Positions 10,022 to 19,081 of a stretch of 64,000 bases of DNA are shown here, one piece after another. Each line of letters opens with the position of its first letter. Position 1 is the stretch's first letter. Source of the DNA: an uncultured Luminiphilus sp. (GTDB lineage Bacteria > Pseudomonadota > Gammaproteobacteria > Pseudomonadales > Halieaceae). The notes below the pieces were generated by a model, which saw only the letters and a list, made by a program, of their open reading frames with translations, ran no database searches and had not been told where the DNA came from. The DNA is taken from NCBI GenBank assembly GCA_905182485.1, contig CAJJBO010000017.1, positions 39,330 through 103,329 of the forward strand, in the 5' to 3' direction. The position numbers and the translations under genes were made by a program.

Positions 10022-10453
10022 CTACCCCTCACCCTCTTTCCAATTACCGATGTCGGCGTTTTGATTCTCTCCCCCAGGCAAGCCATCAGCACCCAAAGAG
10101 TAGATGTCAGTCTCGCGATATTCGCCAGGAGAGAGGTATAAGTAAGGGCGTCCCCACGGGTCTAGTGGTAATTCTGACAGGTAGCCTCCTCGCTTAAAGT
10201 TGCGCGGTTCCGGTGCGAGCGTACTCGGACTCACCAATGCCTCGAGCCCTTGCTCTGTGCTGGGATAAACATAATTATCCAGGCGATAAATTTTCAGTGC
10301 CGTTTCAATTGACTTGAAGTCAGCCTGGGCTTTTTGAATCCGAGCGTCGTCAGCACTGTTGAGTACCGTCGGTGCGACCACACTAATCAGCAGTCCCATA
10401 ATGACCAGCACTACCAGAATCTCAATCAACGAGAAGCCTCTCAATTTACTCAC
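10022..10453 (-). CDS. gspG: Type II secretion major pseudopilin G
   Basis: A 143-residue major pseudopilin. The N-terminus MSKLRGFSLIEILVVLVIMG is a classical prepilin with cleavage after Gly6. The C-terminal domain has the family segments DPWGRPY and DIYSLGADG, which hold the calcium-binding site of GspG. It is the main subunit of the periplasmic pseudopilus. It lies between gspF and gspH in the expected order. Confidence 0.96.
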   Translation of the reverse strand: MSKLRGFSLIEILVVLVIMGLLISVVAPTVLNSADDARIQKAQADFKSIETALKIYRLDNYVYPSTEQGLEALVSPSTLAPEPRNFKRGGYLSELPLDPWGRPYLYLSPGEYRETDIYSLGADGLPGGENQNADIGNWKEGEG

Positions 10454-10459
10454 TGTTTA

Positions 10460-11680
10460 TCACCTCACCATCGTATTCAGATCAAAAATGGGCAGCAAAA
10501 TGGCGAGCACTATGGTCAGCACCAGGCCCCCCATCAATACCACCATTGCGGGTTCGAGTAGTCCCATGATGGCTCCCAGCGTCATTTCGAGCTCACGCTC
10601 TTGGTTGGTTGCTGAACGCTCCAACATTTTTTCTAGATCGCCGCTGGCCTCACCCGACGCCACCATATGAACCATCATAGGCGGAAAAAAAACCTCCTGT
10701 GACAATGCGCGACTCAGGCTGGACCCCTCTTGCACTTTGACAGACACCGTCCCACTTGCCTGTCGCATCACCAAGTTGGTCATGACTGACCCTGCGATCC
10801 GCAAAGCGTGTATCAGGGGGACACCGGACGCCATTAAAATACTCAGTGTTGACGCGAAACGAGCGCTGTCGAGCGCGACGAATACACCCCGTAAACCAGG
10901 AATCCGCAATAAAAGTTGGTGCCATTTTTTACGCCGCTGGGCATCTTGAAGGGCTCGCCGAAAAAGCCATATCGACCCTACCAAACCGATCAGACAATAC
11001 AGCGCGTAGTCCCGTAAAAAATCACTAAGCCAAATCAAACCAACGGTCAGTGGCGGCAGCGCTTTTTTGCTGTGCGCGAAAATACCGATCAACTCAGGCA
11101 CAACAAAAATCATGAGTGCAGCAACCACCGCTATCGCCACAGCAATTAGCACGATGGGGTAGATGAGCGCCATCTGAAGTTTTTGAGCGGTATGCTGGCG
11201 GGTCTCAGTATAATGTGCCAACTGCTCTAGCACTGGAGCAAGCTGCCCCGCCTCCTCTCCCGCGTTCACCATAGCGCGATACATTTCTCCAAAGGCTTGC
11301 GGGAATTGATTCAGCGAGTGTGCCAAGGTGTGGCCCTCCGAGACCTTAGAGCGGATCTGTAACATCATCGATTTCACAGCAGACCGGCGGCTTTGTTCCG
11401 CGACCGCTTGTAAGCACTCATCTAGTGGCAGCGCCGAAGCGACCAACGTGGACATTTGGCGCGTCATCAAAGCCAGCTCTCCAGCGCTGAGACGGCGATT
11501 GCGCAATCGAAAACGACCGGACTCTCGAGTACCTGACGCACCCAGAGCCACTGTTATCTCAACTGGGCGTAACTGTTTTTGTCGCAGCACACTCCGAACC
11601 TGACGGTCAGAGTCGCCCTCCAATACGCCTTTAACCAGCTTGCCTTCACTGTTGAGCGCTTGATAACGGAACGCAGGCAT
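10460..11680 (-). CDS. gspF: Type II secretion inner-membrane platform protein F
   Basis: A 406-residue polytopic protein with two repeated GspF domains (about residues 70-195 and 275-395) and three transmembrane segments, all as in the family. It starts with the typical MPAFRYQALNSEGK. GspF is the core of the inner-membrane platform and contacts the ATPase. It starts 4 bases after gspE. Confidence 0.96.
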   Translation of the reverse strand: MPAFRYQALNSEGKLVKGVLEGDSDRQVRSVLRQKQLRPVEITVALGASGTRESGRFRLRNRRLSAGELALMTRQMSTLVASALPLDECLQAVAEQSRRSAVKSMMLQIRSKVSEGHTLAHSLNQFPQAFGEMYRAMVNAGEEAGQLAPVLEQLAHYTETRQHTAQKLQMALIYPIVLIAVAIAVVAALMIFVVPELIGIFAHSKKALPPLTVGLIWLSDFLRDYALYCLIGLVGSIWLFRRALQDAQRRKKWHQLLLRIPGLRGVFVALDSARFASTLSILMASGVPLIHALRIAGSVMTNLVMRQASGTVSVKVQEGSSLSRALSQEVFFPPMMVHMVASGEASGDLEKMLERSATNQERELEMTLGAIMGLLEPAMVVLMGGLVLTIVLAILLPIFDLNTMVR

Positions 11681-11684
11681 ACCG

Positions 11685-13202
11685 CTAATTGACCGCTGTC
11701 ACGCGAAGCACTTCTTCTAAGCTTGTCTCACCACTGATAATCCGCTGGCGTCCGTCGGCTTGAATGCCGGGGCTCTGTTCGCGAGCAATGCGCAGCAATG
11801 TCTGCTCGCCATCCCCTCTGTGAATCGCCTCCCGCAATTCGTCCCCGATGACGATCGACTCATAAATACCCATCCGTCCGCGATAACCCATCATATTGCA
11901 GTGTTCACAACCACGGGGGCGATAAAGCACCGCTGGCCCATCAGCCATCGACAAACGTTCCCGCTCGACTTCATCAGGCTCATAAGGCTGGCGACACTCA
12001 GTGCATAAGAGCCGCACTAAACGCTGGGCCATCACACAGAGCAAACTAGAGGACAGTAAGAAAGGCTCTACTCCCATATCGCGGAGACGCGTGACGGCAC
12101 CAATCGCGGTGTTGGTATGTAAAGTCGATAGGACAAGGTGGCCAGTCAATGACGCTTGCACGGCAATTTCCGCTGTTTCAAGGTCGCGAATTTCGCCCAC
12201 CATGACAATATCTGGGTCTTGGCGGAGAATAGCGCGCAAACCGCGAGCGAAGGTCATATCGACCTTTGTATTGACCTGCGTTTGCCCCACCCCTGGCAAC
12301 ATATACTCAACGGGGTCTTCAATCGTCAGAATGTTGCGTGACGTTTCATTGATACTCGACAGGCCTGCATATAACGTTGTGGTTTTGCCAGATCCCGTGG
12401 GTCCCGTCACCAAAATAATGCCGTGTGGACTCGCTAACGCACCGCGGTAGGTCTGATCGACCTGCTCATTCATGCGCAATTCACTCAGGTCCAACTGTCC
12501 CGCCTGTTTATCCAGTAGCCGCAACACGACTCTTTCACCAAATGCAGAGGGGATCGTGGACATGCGGATATCGATACCATGACCTGCTATTCGCACGGAG
12601 ATTCGGCCATCTTGTGGCACTCGTTTTTCAGCGATGTCGAGTTTAGCCATCACTTTCAGGCGTGATACGAGCAGCGGCGCCAGCATCCTTTTCGGTGAGA
12701 GTATTTCGGTCAATACACCGTCAATACGATAACGGACACTCAGCCGTTCCTCGAAGGTTTCAATATGGATATCGGAGGCTTGCTCCTTCACCGCCTGAGA
12801 CAAAATGGCGTTAATGAGACGAATAATCGGCGCATCATCCTCTGCATCCATCAGATCCCCCAACTCAGGGAGCTCATCCACCAAGCGCGACAGATCAATA
12901 TCGGAAGAGAGGTCATCCGCCATCTGTGCCGCTTCGTTTTGAGTACGCTGGTAGGAAACGGTCAACCTCTGACGAAAAGCAGCGTCATCTAATGCCTCGA
13001 GGGAGAATACCTCTCCCGTATAACGACGCACCTCAAGCAGCACTTCAGGGGCCATAGGGGCAACGTAATACAAAATGAGAGCCCCGCTGGTGCGCTCCAG
13101 AAGCACATTACGGCTTTGCGCAAAGGTAAAGGGTATGCCCGATACGGGCCCGCGTGGCGGGGGGTCAGAGAGTGCTTGCGTCGCGAGGGTTGATTCCGTC
13201 AT
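11685..13202 (-). CDS. gspE: Type II secretion ATPase E
   Basis: A 505-residue cytoplasmic ATPase that powers pseudopilus assembly. Walker A is [10 protein letters not shown], the Asp box and Walker B region contain DPDIVMVGEIRD, and a His box is present. A four-cysteine zinc motif (CTEC...CEHC) lies near residues 397-436, typical for the GspE/PilB branch. The N1E domain that binds GspL occupies the first 120 residues or so. It sits between gspD and gspF with gaps of only a few bases. Confidence 0.96.
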   Translation of the reverse strand: MTESTLATQALSDPPPRGPVSGIPFTFAQSRNVLLERTSGALILYYVAPMAPEVLLEVRRYTGEVFSLEALDDAAFRQRLTVSYQRTQNEAAQMADDLSSDIDLSRLVDELPELGDLMDAEDDAPIIRLINAILSQAVKEQASDIHIETFEERLSVRYRIDGVLTEILSPKRMLAPLLVSRLKVMAKLDIAEKRVPQDGRISVRIAGHGIDIRMSTIPSAFGERVVLRLLDKQAGQLDLSELRMNEQVDQTYRGALASPHGIILVTGPTGSGKTTTLYAGLSSINETSRNILTIEDPVEYMLPGVGQTQVNTKVDMTFARGLRAILRQDPDIVMVGEIRDLETAEIAVQASLTGHLVLSTLHTNTAIGAVTRLRDMGVEPFLLSSSLLCVMAQRLVRLLCTECRQPYEPDEVERERLSMADGPAVLYRPRGCEHCNMMGYRGRMGIYESIVIGDELREAIHRGDGEQTLLRIAREQSPGIQADGRQRIISGETSLEEVLRVTAVN

Positions 13203-13208
13203 GTGAGG

Positions 13209-15218
13209 TCACTCGCCCTCTGCAGTATCCAACGGCACTTCAGGCAGCTGCTGTATCTGCTCTTCCCAAGTGGGTAAGACCGGCAAACTCCCATCGTCCA
13301 GAAACATCAGACCTCTCTCTCGACGCTCCAGCTGCTGGTCACGAATGAAGCGATATTTTTCAGCCGTCGCACCTGCCAAATCTTGGTCGTCTCGGATAAT
13401 CGTCGGACGAATAAACACCAACAAGTTAGACTTGGTTACCGACACAACGTCATTGCGGAAAAGCCGACCCAGCAGGGGGATATCTGACAATAGCGGTACT
13501 CCCTGCGTTGAATCCTGAACGTCTTCTTTGACTAATCCACCCAGTACTAAAATATCGCTATCGTTTGCCAGTACTTTGGTTTCAATTTTACGCTCGTTGG
13601 TAATCACATCAGAGGCTGCCAGAATTTGTGCCGAGATACTCGATACCTCTTGAACAATATCCAAGACGACTGAATCACCCTCATTAATCTGCGGCGTCAC
13701 TCTTAAAGTAATACCGACACTCTGACGCTCTATTGTCTGAAAGGGGTTTGACGCACCATTAGCAGAGCCCGTATTCGTGTAGGAACCCGTCACAAAGGGC
13801 ACCTCTTGCCCTACGGTAATAAACGCCTCCTCGTTGTCGAGGGTCAGCAGACTCGGCGTCGATAAGATATTCGCATTCCCTTGGGTTTCGAGTGCATTCA
13901 GAATGACCGTCATGGTCAGCGATTCATCCACCATACCCCACCCGAGCGTCGCCCCCGGTGTGCTGGCCAATGCGCCCGCTACGCTCCGTGTATCAATCAC
14001 TTCCGAACCGTTATCAGGCAGCAGCGCGCCGGCCAGTTCTGCGTTACGCCTCTGTTGAGCGCTGCTATTGCTGATATTACCGCCATAAAGGCCGCTATCA
14101 TTGGCAAACAGCCACTGCAGTCCTAATTCCTGCCCCTCTGTCATTTCCATTTCGACAATGATGGCTTCGATCAAGACCTGCGCACGGCGGATGTCTAACC
14201 TCGTGATGACCGATTCTAATGCGGCCATTTCGTCGGTGTCGGCAGTGATGATGAGGCTATTGGTGCCAGCATCCGCTTCAATGGTTGATTCGCCACCGCC
14301 TCGTTGAGTACCTCCCGCCTCTAGACGCGCGATATTTTGCATCACGCGTGTCAACACCTCTGCCGTTTCAGTGGCGTCGGCGTACTCCAAATAGACCACC
14401 CGAACATTGCCAGATTGTTCTAACGGCGAGTCGAAATAAGCGACCAATTTTCGAATACGCTCAACGGACATTTCGTCGGCAGTGACCACCACACTATTGG
14501 TGCGTTTGTCCGCAACCAGGATCACGTCTTTATTAGCCTCAGCCCCCTCGCCCTGCCGCGCTTTCTCAAGCGTATTGAGCATACTGACAACATCTTCGGC
14601 CACGCCATACTTGAGTCGGATAATTTCCGTTGTTTGAATCGCGGATCGATCCATCCGCTCAATGATCTCGACAATACGGCCAATGTTGGAACGAATGTCC
14701 GAGATGATGATGGCGTTGCTCGGCGCATAGGCTGCCATGTGCGCCTGCTGCGGCACTAGGGGTCTTAACACAGGAATCAACTTAGCCGCTGATATATTAT
14801 CAAGCCGAATCACTTGGGTCACATATTCGTCATTGCCCAGTAAATCTTGATTTTCTATCAGCGGCACAGGCGAAGAGCGCGCATCTTTGCTCGGGACAAT
14901 CCTCACGACCTGTCCACTCCTCACTGCGGTATAACCTTGCACATCAAGGATAGAAAGGAATAGATCGTAGAGTTCTGACTGCGTGACGGGTTTAGACGAA
15001 ATGACCCGCACCTCCCCCTTCACATTTGGATCCACCACCATAGTGGTGCCCGTGACATCGGCGACAAACTTAATGAACTCTTGAATATCCGTATCTTTCA
15101 GATTGACCGTATATTCCTGCGCCGCCAAATTGGGCGTGACCAACAAAAAGATGGCCGCCGTTACGCCGCGTAATGTGCGCAAGGAAAATACGGTAGAACG
15201 ATTTTTTATCACGGTCAT
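13209..15218 (-). CDS. gspD: Type II secretion outer-membrane secretin D
   Basis: A 669-residue secretin with an N-terminal signal peptide ending near LAAQ. The N0 domain starts at YTVNLKDTDIQEFIKFVAD, N1-N3 repeats follow, and the C-terminal secretin domain contains the VPLLSDIPLLGRLF motif. Secretins form the 12-15-mer outer-membrane gate. The C-terminal tail after about residue 610 may be the pilotin-binding S domain; no pilotin gene was recognised here. Confidence 0.96.
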   Translation of the reverse strand: MTVIKNRSTVFSLRTLRGVTAAIFLLVTPNLAAQEYTVNLKDTDIQEFIKFVADVTGTTMVVDPNVKGEVRVISSKPVTQSELYDLFLSILDVQGYTAVRSGQVVRIVPSKDARSSPVPLIENQDLLGNDEYVTQVIRLDNISAAKLIPVLRPLVPQQAHMAAYAPSNAIIISDIRSNIGRIVEIIERMDRSAIQTTEIIRLKYGVAEDVVSMLNTLEKARQGEGAEANKDVILVADKRTNSVVVTADEMSVERIRKLVAYFDSPLEQSGNVRVVYLEYADATETAEVLTRVMQNIARLEAGGTQRGGGESTIEADAGTNSLIITADTDEMAALESVITRLDIRRAQVLIEAIIVEMEMTEGQELGLQWLFANDSGLYGGNISNSSAQQRRNAELAGALLPDNGSEVIDTRSVAGALASTPGATLGWGMVDESLTMTVILNALETQGNANILSTPSLLTLDNEEAFITVGQEVPFVTGSYTNTGSANGASNPFQTIERQSVGITLRVTPQINEGDSVVLDIVQEVSSISAQILAASDVITNERKIETKVLANDSDILVLGGLVKEDVQDSTQGVPLLSDIPLLGRLFRNDVVSVTKSNLLVFIRPTIIRDDQDLAGATAEKYRFIRDQQLERRERGLMFLDDGSLPVLPTWEEQIQQLPEVPLDTAEGE

Positions 15219-15222
15219 CCTA

Positions 15223-16263
15223 TCAACGGTTCGTTAAATCGACACTGATTGTCACGTTGCCACCCTCTCTCGTCATATCAAATGTCGCTTCAGTGGCCTC
15301 TTTCATCAGCGTGTATAATTTTAGCGTGTTAGTCGTGTCACTCAGCGAAAGGCCGTTAACCGCCGTCACCACATCGCCAGTCTTAAAACCCAGCGCGTCA
15401 AAAGCTGCACGCTCTTGGCTGGGACTGATGCGATAGCCGATGATCGCACCATCGGCCTGCACCGGCGAGACCGTTAACAAACTGGCCAATGACTCAGGCT
15501 TCTCGTAGAGCGCCCGTCGGTAACGTTGGGCGACTTCGCTTCGCTCAGCCTCACTCGCGACCGGCGCTCGCGCCTCAGGCCGAGGTACAGTGAGTGAACG
15601 ATTAGACGGCGTTGCGGGTCCTGCTCTCGATGGTGTCGTGGGCACTAGCAGACCCACGCCCTCATACAACGTTAACAGCTCATAAGTCCCATTGTTATCG
15701 ATGACAATGATTTGTGGCATTACTTTTGCCAAAGTCACTTGACCAGAAGCTGGCAAACCATCCCCAACGGCATAGACCCGCTCTGCTCCATTCGCTCTGA
15801 TCACCGCACTCCCCAAGCCGTCCTCTGTCGAGGCCACAATCCCCGTTAAGGTCAAAGGCAAACGCGTTTCTGCCGCATTTCGCTCTATCCCATCACGGTT
15901 ATCCGGGGGTTCATTGGCCCCTGGGGAAGCGTCTAGCTCGTCTGGGATCCCTCCAAACACACCGGACCCAATGACCGCACTGGTATCGATGGCTACCAAT
16001 CCGATCTGAGCAGAAGACCGAGGTGGGTTCAGTGCCAAAGCGGGTACCGATTCAATGGCACTGCCCCGCCAGGGAATCCACATTAATTGGCTCACACTCA
16101 AAAGAGACCAGAGCACCAGAAGAATAATGAGCACGTCTTGGATCCGCTTCAAGGCAACAGGATCGCGCGCGAGCCGCTGCCAAATGCGACGCAAACGCAT
16201 CTCGGCTGACGCCATCGTTCCTTGAAATTGCGCTTTCCATCTGCGCTGCTCAACACTCTTCAC
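15223..16263 (-). CDS. gspC: Type II secretion inner-membrane protein C
   Basis: A 346-residue bitopic protein. One membrane helix (about residues 43-62) is followed by a Pro/Ser-rich linker, the homology region that binds the secretin N0 domain, and a C-terminal PDZ domain (about residues 260-345). GspC links the inner-membrane platform to GspD and may help select substrates. It is the first gene of the operon. I see no convincing sigma70 promoter in the divergent region upstream. A second start at Met17 is possible. Confidence 0.93.
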   Translation of the reverse strand: MKSVEQRRWKAQFQGTMASAEMRLRRIWQRLARDPVALKRIQDVLIILLVLWSLLSVSQLMWIPWRGSAIESVPALALNPPRSSAQIGLVAIDTSAVIGSGVFGGIPDELDASPGANEPPDNRDGIERNAAETRLPLTLTGIVASTEDGLGSAVIRANGAERVYAVGDGLPASGQVTLAKVMPQIIVIDNNGTYELLTLYEGVGLLVPTTPSRAGPATPSNRSLTVPRPEARAPVASEAERSEVAQRYRRALYEKPESLASLLTVSPVQADGAIIGYRISPSQERAAFDALGFKTGDVVTAVNGLSLSDTTNTLKLYTLMKEATEATFDMTREGGNVTISVDLTNR

Positions 16264-16416
16264 AATCTTGCGCTACGTCCCGCTATTCTTCATCGATCAT
16301 CATACGCTTTGGGTATCAAAAATACTCGCGTTACGCCCCAAGAATACCGTTACGAACAGTACGGTTATTCGCGAAAGAACAAGGTTCTAAGCAGAGAATT
16401 ACCCCAACACCTAACT

Positions 16417-16444
16417 TTGAGATTCAATCTGGTTGTGCTAGATT
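16417..16444 (+). promoter_or_regulatory. Candidate sigma70 promoter of the TPP-riboswitch operon
   Basis: A -35 box TTGAGA (16417-16422) and a -10 box TAGATT (16439-16444) are 16 bases apart. The expected transcription start, about 7 bases downstream, falls on the first base of the riboswitch P1 stem, as it should for a riboswitch promoter. Confidence 0.55.
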
Positions 16445-16450
16445 TATCGG

Positions 16451-16534
16451 ACCTGCGGGGCGGCACACGCCTGAGATGCCTAATCGGCAAACCCGTTGAA
16501 CCTGAACCGGATCATACCGGCGGAGGGAACAGGT
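16451..16534 (+). promoter_or_regulatory. TPP riboswitch (THI element)
   Basis: The conserved thi-box parts are all present: GCGGGG, CTGAGAT, ACCCGTTGAACCTGAACC and GGATCATACCGGCGGAGGGA. A P1 stem closes the element exactly, with ACCTG (16451-16455) pairing with CAGGT (16530-16534). TPP riboswitches turn off thiamine synthesis or uptake genes when thiamine pyrophosphate is plentiful. It lies 66 bases before a TonB-dependent receptor gene. Confidence 0.96.
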
Positions 16535-16569
16535 GGCATGACGCTTTTGTCCCATACCCCCTGCACTCG

Positions 16570-16600
16570 TCTCCGCTCAGCTCAGCTCTGAGGAGAGACC
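16570..16600 (+). promoter_or_regulatory. Candidate riboswitch expression platform: hairpin over the ribosome-binding site
   Basis: The ribosome-binding site GAGGAGAG just before the ATG at 16601 can pair with upstream TCTCC (16570-16574), and CTCAG (16581-16585) can pair with CTGAG (16588-16592). These structures would hide the site. No T-run follows, so control is more likely on translation than on termination. Confidence 0.5.
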
Positions 16601-18820
16601 ATGTTACCAATGATCATTGCCATTTTCACCATGCCGACCCAATCTGATTCGACGGGCGACTCAGCCGGTGGCTTCACTGAATGCCTAGGTAACGGCCACA
16701 CCAAGCTCCAGCCAGCAGCTCGCAGAGTGAGCGTCCAAGGTCGGAAGTATTCGTACCTGTTTGGGTTCATTGGCCTACTGAGCTGGACCGTGGCCGAGGG
16801 TTCCACGGGCGCTCTGGAAGAAGTTACCGTCACAGCGACCCTTTTGACTGAGGCCTCCCCCGCCCGTCACCGATGCGGTGAAGACGCTGGCGAACGCGGC
16901 GCAGTCCACCTCGAAAACATGATCTCTCTGGCTCCTAATATCGCCAGCTCTTCAGGTGCGTCTCGCAATCGCTTTTTTCAAATTCGCGGCATTGGTGAAC
17001 GCAGTCAATTTGTTGAGCCAATCAATCCATCAGTAGGCGTTCTGCTCGATGGCATTGATCTCAGCGGCTCGGGAGGCGCGTTGACGCTCTACGATCTCCA
17101 GCAAGTCGAAATTCTGCGCGGGCCTCAGGGTACTCTAATGGGGGCCAATGCATTAGCGGGGCTCATCGCACTTCGCAGCACAGCCACTGATAGTGCGACA
17201 CGCGAGGCAACCGCAGGCGTCGAAAATAACGGCGGTAGACAAGTCGGCATGCGATTGGGCGGCACACTTGGAGACGGCGTGAGCGGACGAATCGCCGTTC
17301 AGCAATTTCAAAGTGATGGTTTCGTCGACAACCAATGGCTAGATCGAGACGATACCAATCAGCGAGATGAGCTAACAGGTCGAGCAGCGCTCCGCTGGCA
17401 GGCCACAAAGCACGCCCTCGAAGTCGCTGCGTATTACACCGATATCGACAACGGCTATGACGCTTTTTCATTAGACAACACCCGCTCAACGCTCTCTGAT
17501 GAGCCGGGCGAGGATGACCTCACCTTAAAAGCGGCCCGTTTGAATTGGGAGTACCGCGGCGGTGCATACGACAGTCTGCTGCAAATGAGTCATGCCAAGA
17601 CGCTCAGCACCTACAGCTATGACGAAGACTGGAGTTATGTCGGTATTGCTCCCGGCTGGGAATACAGCTCCTTTGATCAGTACCGCCGCGATCGATCCAT
17701 GAGCAGTGCAGAATGGCGGCTGCAATCGGACGTCCCAGCATCGACCCGTTGGGCGCTGGGCGTGTATGCCCGAGAAGAAAGTGAGGCGCTCCGCCGCGAT
17801 TATACGTACCTCTCTTCACCCTTTCATAGCGATATCGACACCCTCACCACCGCGCTATTTGGGCAGATTAACCATGATATTAATGCTCAGTTAGCCGGCT
17901 TCGTGGGTGCCAGAGTGGAGCAGCGCGATAGTGACTACGTCGACAGTGTGGGTGTTGATCATTCATTTGATCTCTCCTACTGGACCGGTCGAGCTGGTCT
18001 CATCTGGCAATACCAATCGGACCAACAACTCCACGTGACCGTGTCTCGTGGCGCCCGCGCAGGGGGACCCAATGCACAACTCCTCGCGAGCATTGATGCA
18101 CTCCCGGAGGCAGGCCAAGGCACACTCTCTGGGCTCGGCACTTTTGACGAAGAGACACTCCTTAGCCTGGAGCTAGGCTGGGTGACGTTCTGGCCCGAGT
18201 ATCAACTTCGCTCTCAACTCACCCTGTTTGCAATGGATCGACAGGATCAGCAAGCTAAGGCGTCACTGGTCATTCCTCGGAGCGACGGTAGTACCGCCTT
18301 TATTGACTACACCGACAACGCAGCGGGTGGCAAACACCGAGGGCTCGAATGGGAGGCGACTTGGCGCCCCTACGAATCGCTGACGTGGAGGGCGTCTATC
18401 GGCCTACTGGATGCTTATTTCGATGATTACATCAGTGCAACGGGCGAGGATTTATCGGGTCGATCACAACCACAGGCACCCGAATGGCAGTATTCACTCG
18501 GTGCGACGTGGGCGCTACACCAGCGCGTCTCTTTGCACCTCGAGGCAGTCGGTAGCGACGATTATTTTTTCTCAGATCGGCATACTGTTCAGGCGCCAGA
18601 AAATCATCAAATCAACGCCAGTCTGTCGGGTGAGCTTCGCTCATGGCAGTGGACACTCTGGGCCAGAAATTTGACCGATAGCACCACGTTTACGCGAGGG
18701 TTTGGTACGTTTGGCAATGACCCACGCAAAGAATACCGGCTTGAAGCCTACCGACAATTTGGAGAACCTCGTGTCGTGGGTTTCACACTACACTATCGTT
18801 TTATGGAGCGCCCAAAATGA
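16601..18820 (+). CDS. TonB-dependent outer-membrane receptor, probably for thiamine
   Basis: A 739-residue receptor with a likely TonB-box region (LEEVTVTA, about residues 72-79), a plug domain with QVEILRGPQGTLMGANALAG, and a long beta barrel ending in an aromatic-rich strand (GFTLHYRF). Control by a TPP riboswitch and the downstream thiamine genes point to thiamine or a phosphate ester as substrate. The start has a strong ribosome-binding site, but the first 45 residues do not look like a signal peptide; a hydrophobic segment SYLFGFIGLLSWTVA comes later. Residues 85-102 read oddly for a plug, while a neighbouring frame gives PVTDAVKTLANA, a normal plug start. This suggests two compensating indels near 16856-16905. 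Confidence 0.88.
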   Translation: MLPMIIAIFTMPTQSDSTGDSAGGFTECLGNGHTKLQPAARRVSVQGRKYSYLFGFIGLLSWTVAEGSTGALEEVTVTATLLTEASPARHRCGEDAGERGAVHLENMISLAPNIASSSGASRNRFFQIRGIGERSQFVEPINPSVGVLLDGIDLSGSGGALTLYDLQQVEILRGPQGTLMGANALAGLIALRSTATDSATREATAGVENNGGRQVGMRLGGTLGDGVSGRIAVQQFQSDGFVDNQWLDRDDTNQRDELTGRAALRWQATKHALEVAAYYTDIDNGYDAFSLDNTRSTLSDEPGEDDLTLKAARLNWEYRGGAYDSLLQMSHAKTLSTYSYDEDWSYVGIAPGWEYSSFDQYRRDRSMSSAEWRLQSDVPASTRWALGVYAREESEALRRDYTYLSSPFHSDIDTLTTALFGQINHDINAQLAGFVGARVEQRDSDYVDSVGVDHSFDLSYWTGRAGLIWQYQSDQQLHVTVSRGARAGGPNAQLLASIDALPEAGQGTLSGLGTFDEETLLSLELGWVTFWPEYQLRSQLTLFAMDRQDQQAKASLVIPRSDGSTAFIDYTDNAAGGKHRGLEWEATWRPYESLTWRASIGLLDAYFDDYISATGEDLSGRSQPQAPEWQYSLGATWALHQRVSLHLEAVGSDDYFFSDRHTVQAPENHQINASLSGELRSWQWTLWARNLTDSTTFTRGFGTFGNDPRKEYRLEAYRQFGEPRVVGFTLHYRFMERPK

Positions 18821-19080
18821 AACTGACTGCCGAATTGAGCGTATATCCGCTCCGAGAAGATTTTAAAAACGTGGTCGAGGCGTTTATTAGCGAATTACTC
18901 AAGCATGAGGACATCGTCGCCGTCACGAATTCAATGAGCACGCAAATCAGTGGCGAAGACACCGCTGTTTTCGCCGCTATCGAAAATGCACTGCGCACCA
19001 GTTACCAGCAATTTGGGCATCAAGTACTCGTAGCAAAATTCATTCCTGAACATTTTGCCGACATTGGTCCATTAACCTAA
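18817..19080 (+). CDS. Small YkoF-like thiamine/HMP-binding protein
   Basis: An 87-residue single-domain protein that I match to the YkoF/thiamine-binding superfamily by its opening MKLTAELSVYPLREDF, the central segment VTNSMSTQISGED and the context. YkoF from Bacillus has two such domains and binds thiamine or its pyrimidine. No signal peptide is present, so it should be cytoplasmic. It overlaps the receptor gene by ATGA and is followed one base later by pnuT. It could act as a thiamine carrier or sensor next to the transporter; that role is inferred. Confidence 0.75.
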   Translation: MKLTAELSVYPLREDFKNVVEAFISELLKHEDIVAVTNSMSTQISGEDTAVFAAIENALRTSYQQFGHQVLVAKFIPEHFADIGPLT

Positions 19081-19081
19081 C

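Larger units (their letters stand above)
16264..16600. other. Divergent control region between gspC and the thiamine operon
   Basis: This 337-base gap has no protein gene. Its right part holds a sigma70-like promoter, a TPP riboswitch and a hairpin over the ribosome-binding site, each listed separately. The left part (16264-16416) should contain the gspC promoter on the minus strand, but I find no good -35/-10 pair there. Confidence 0.7.
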
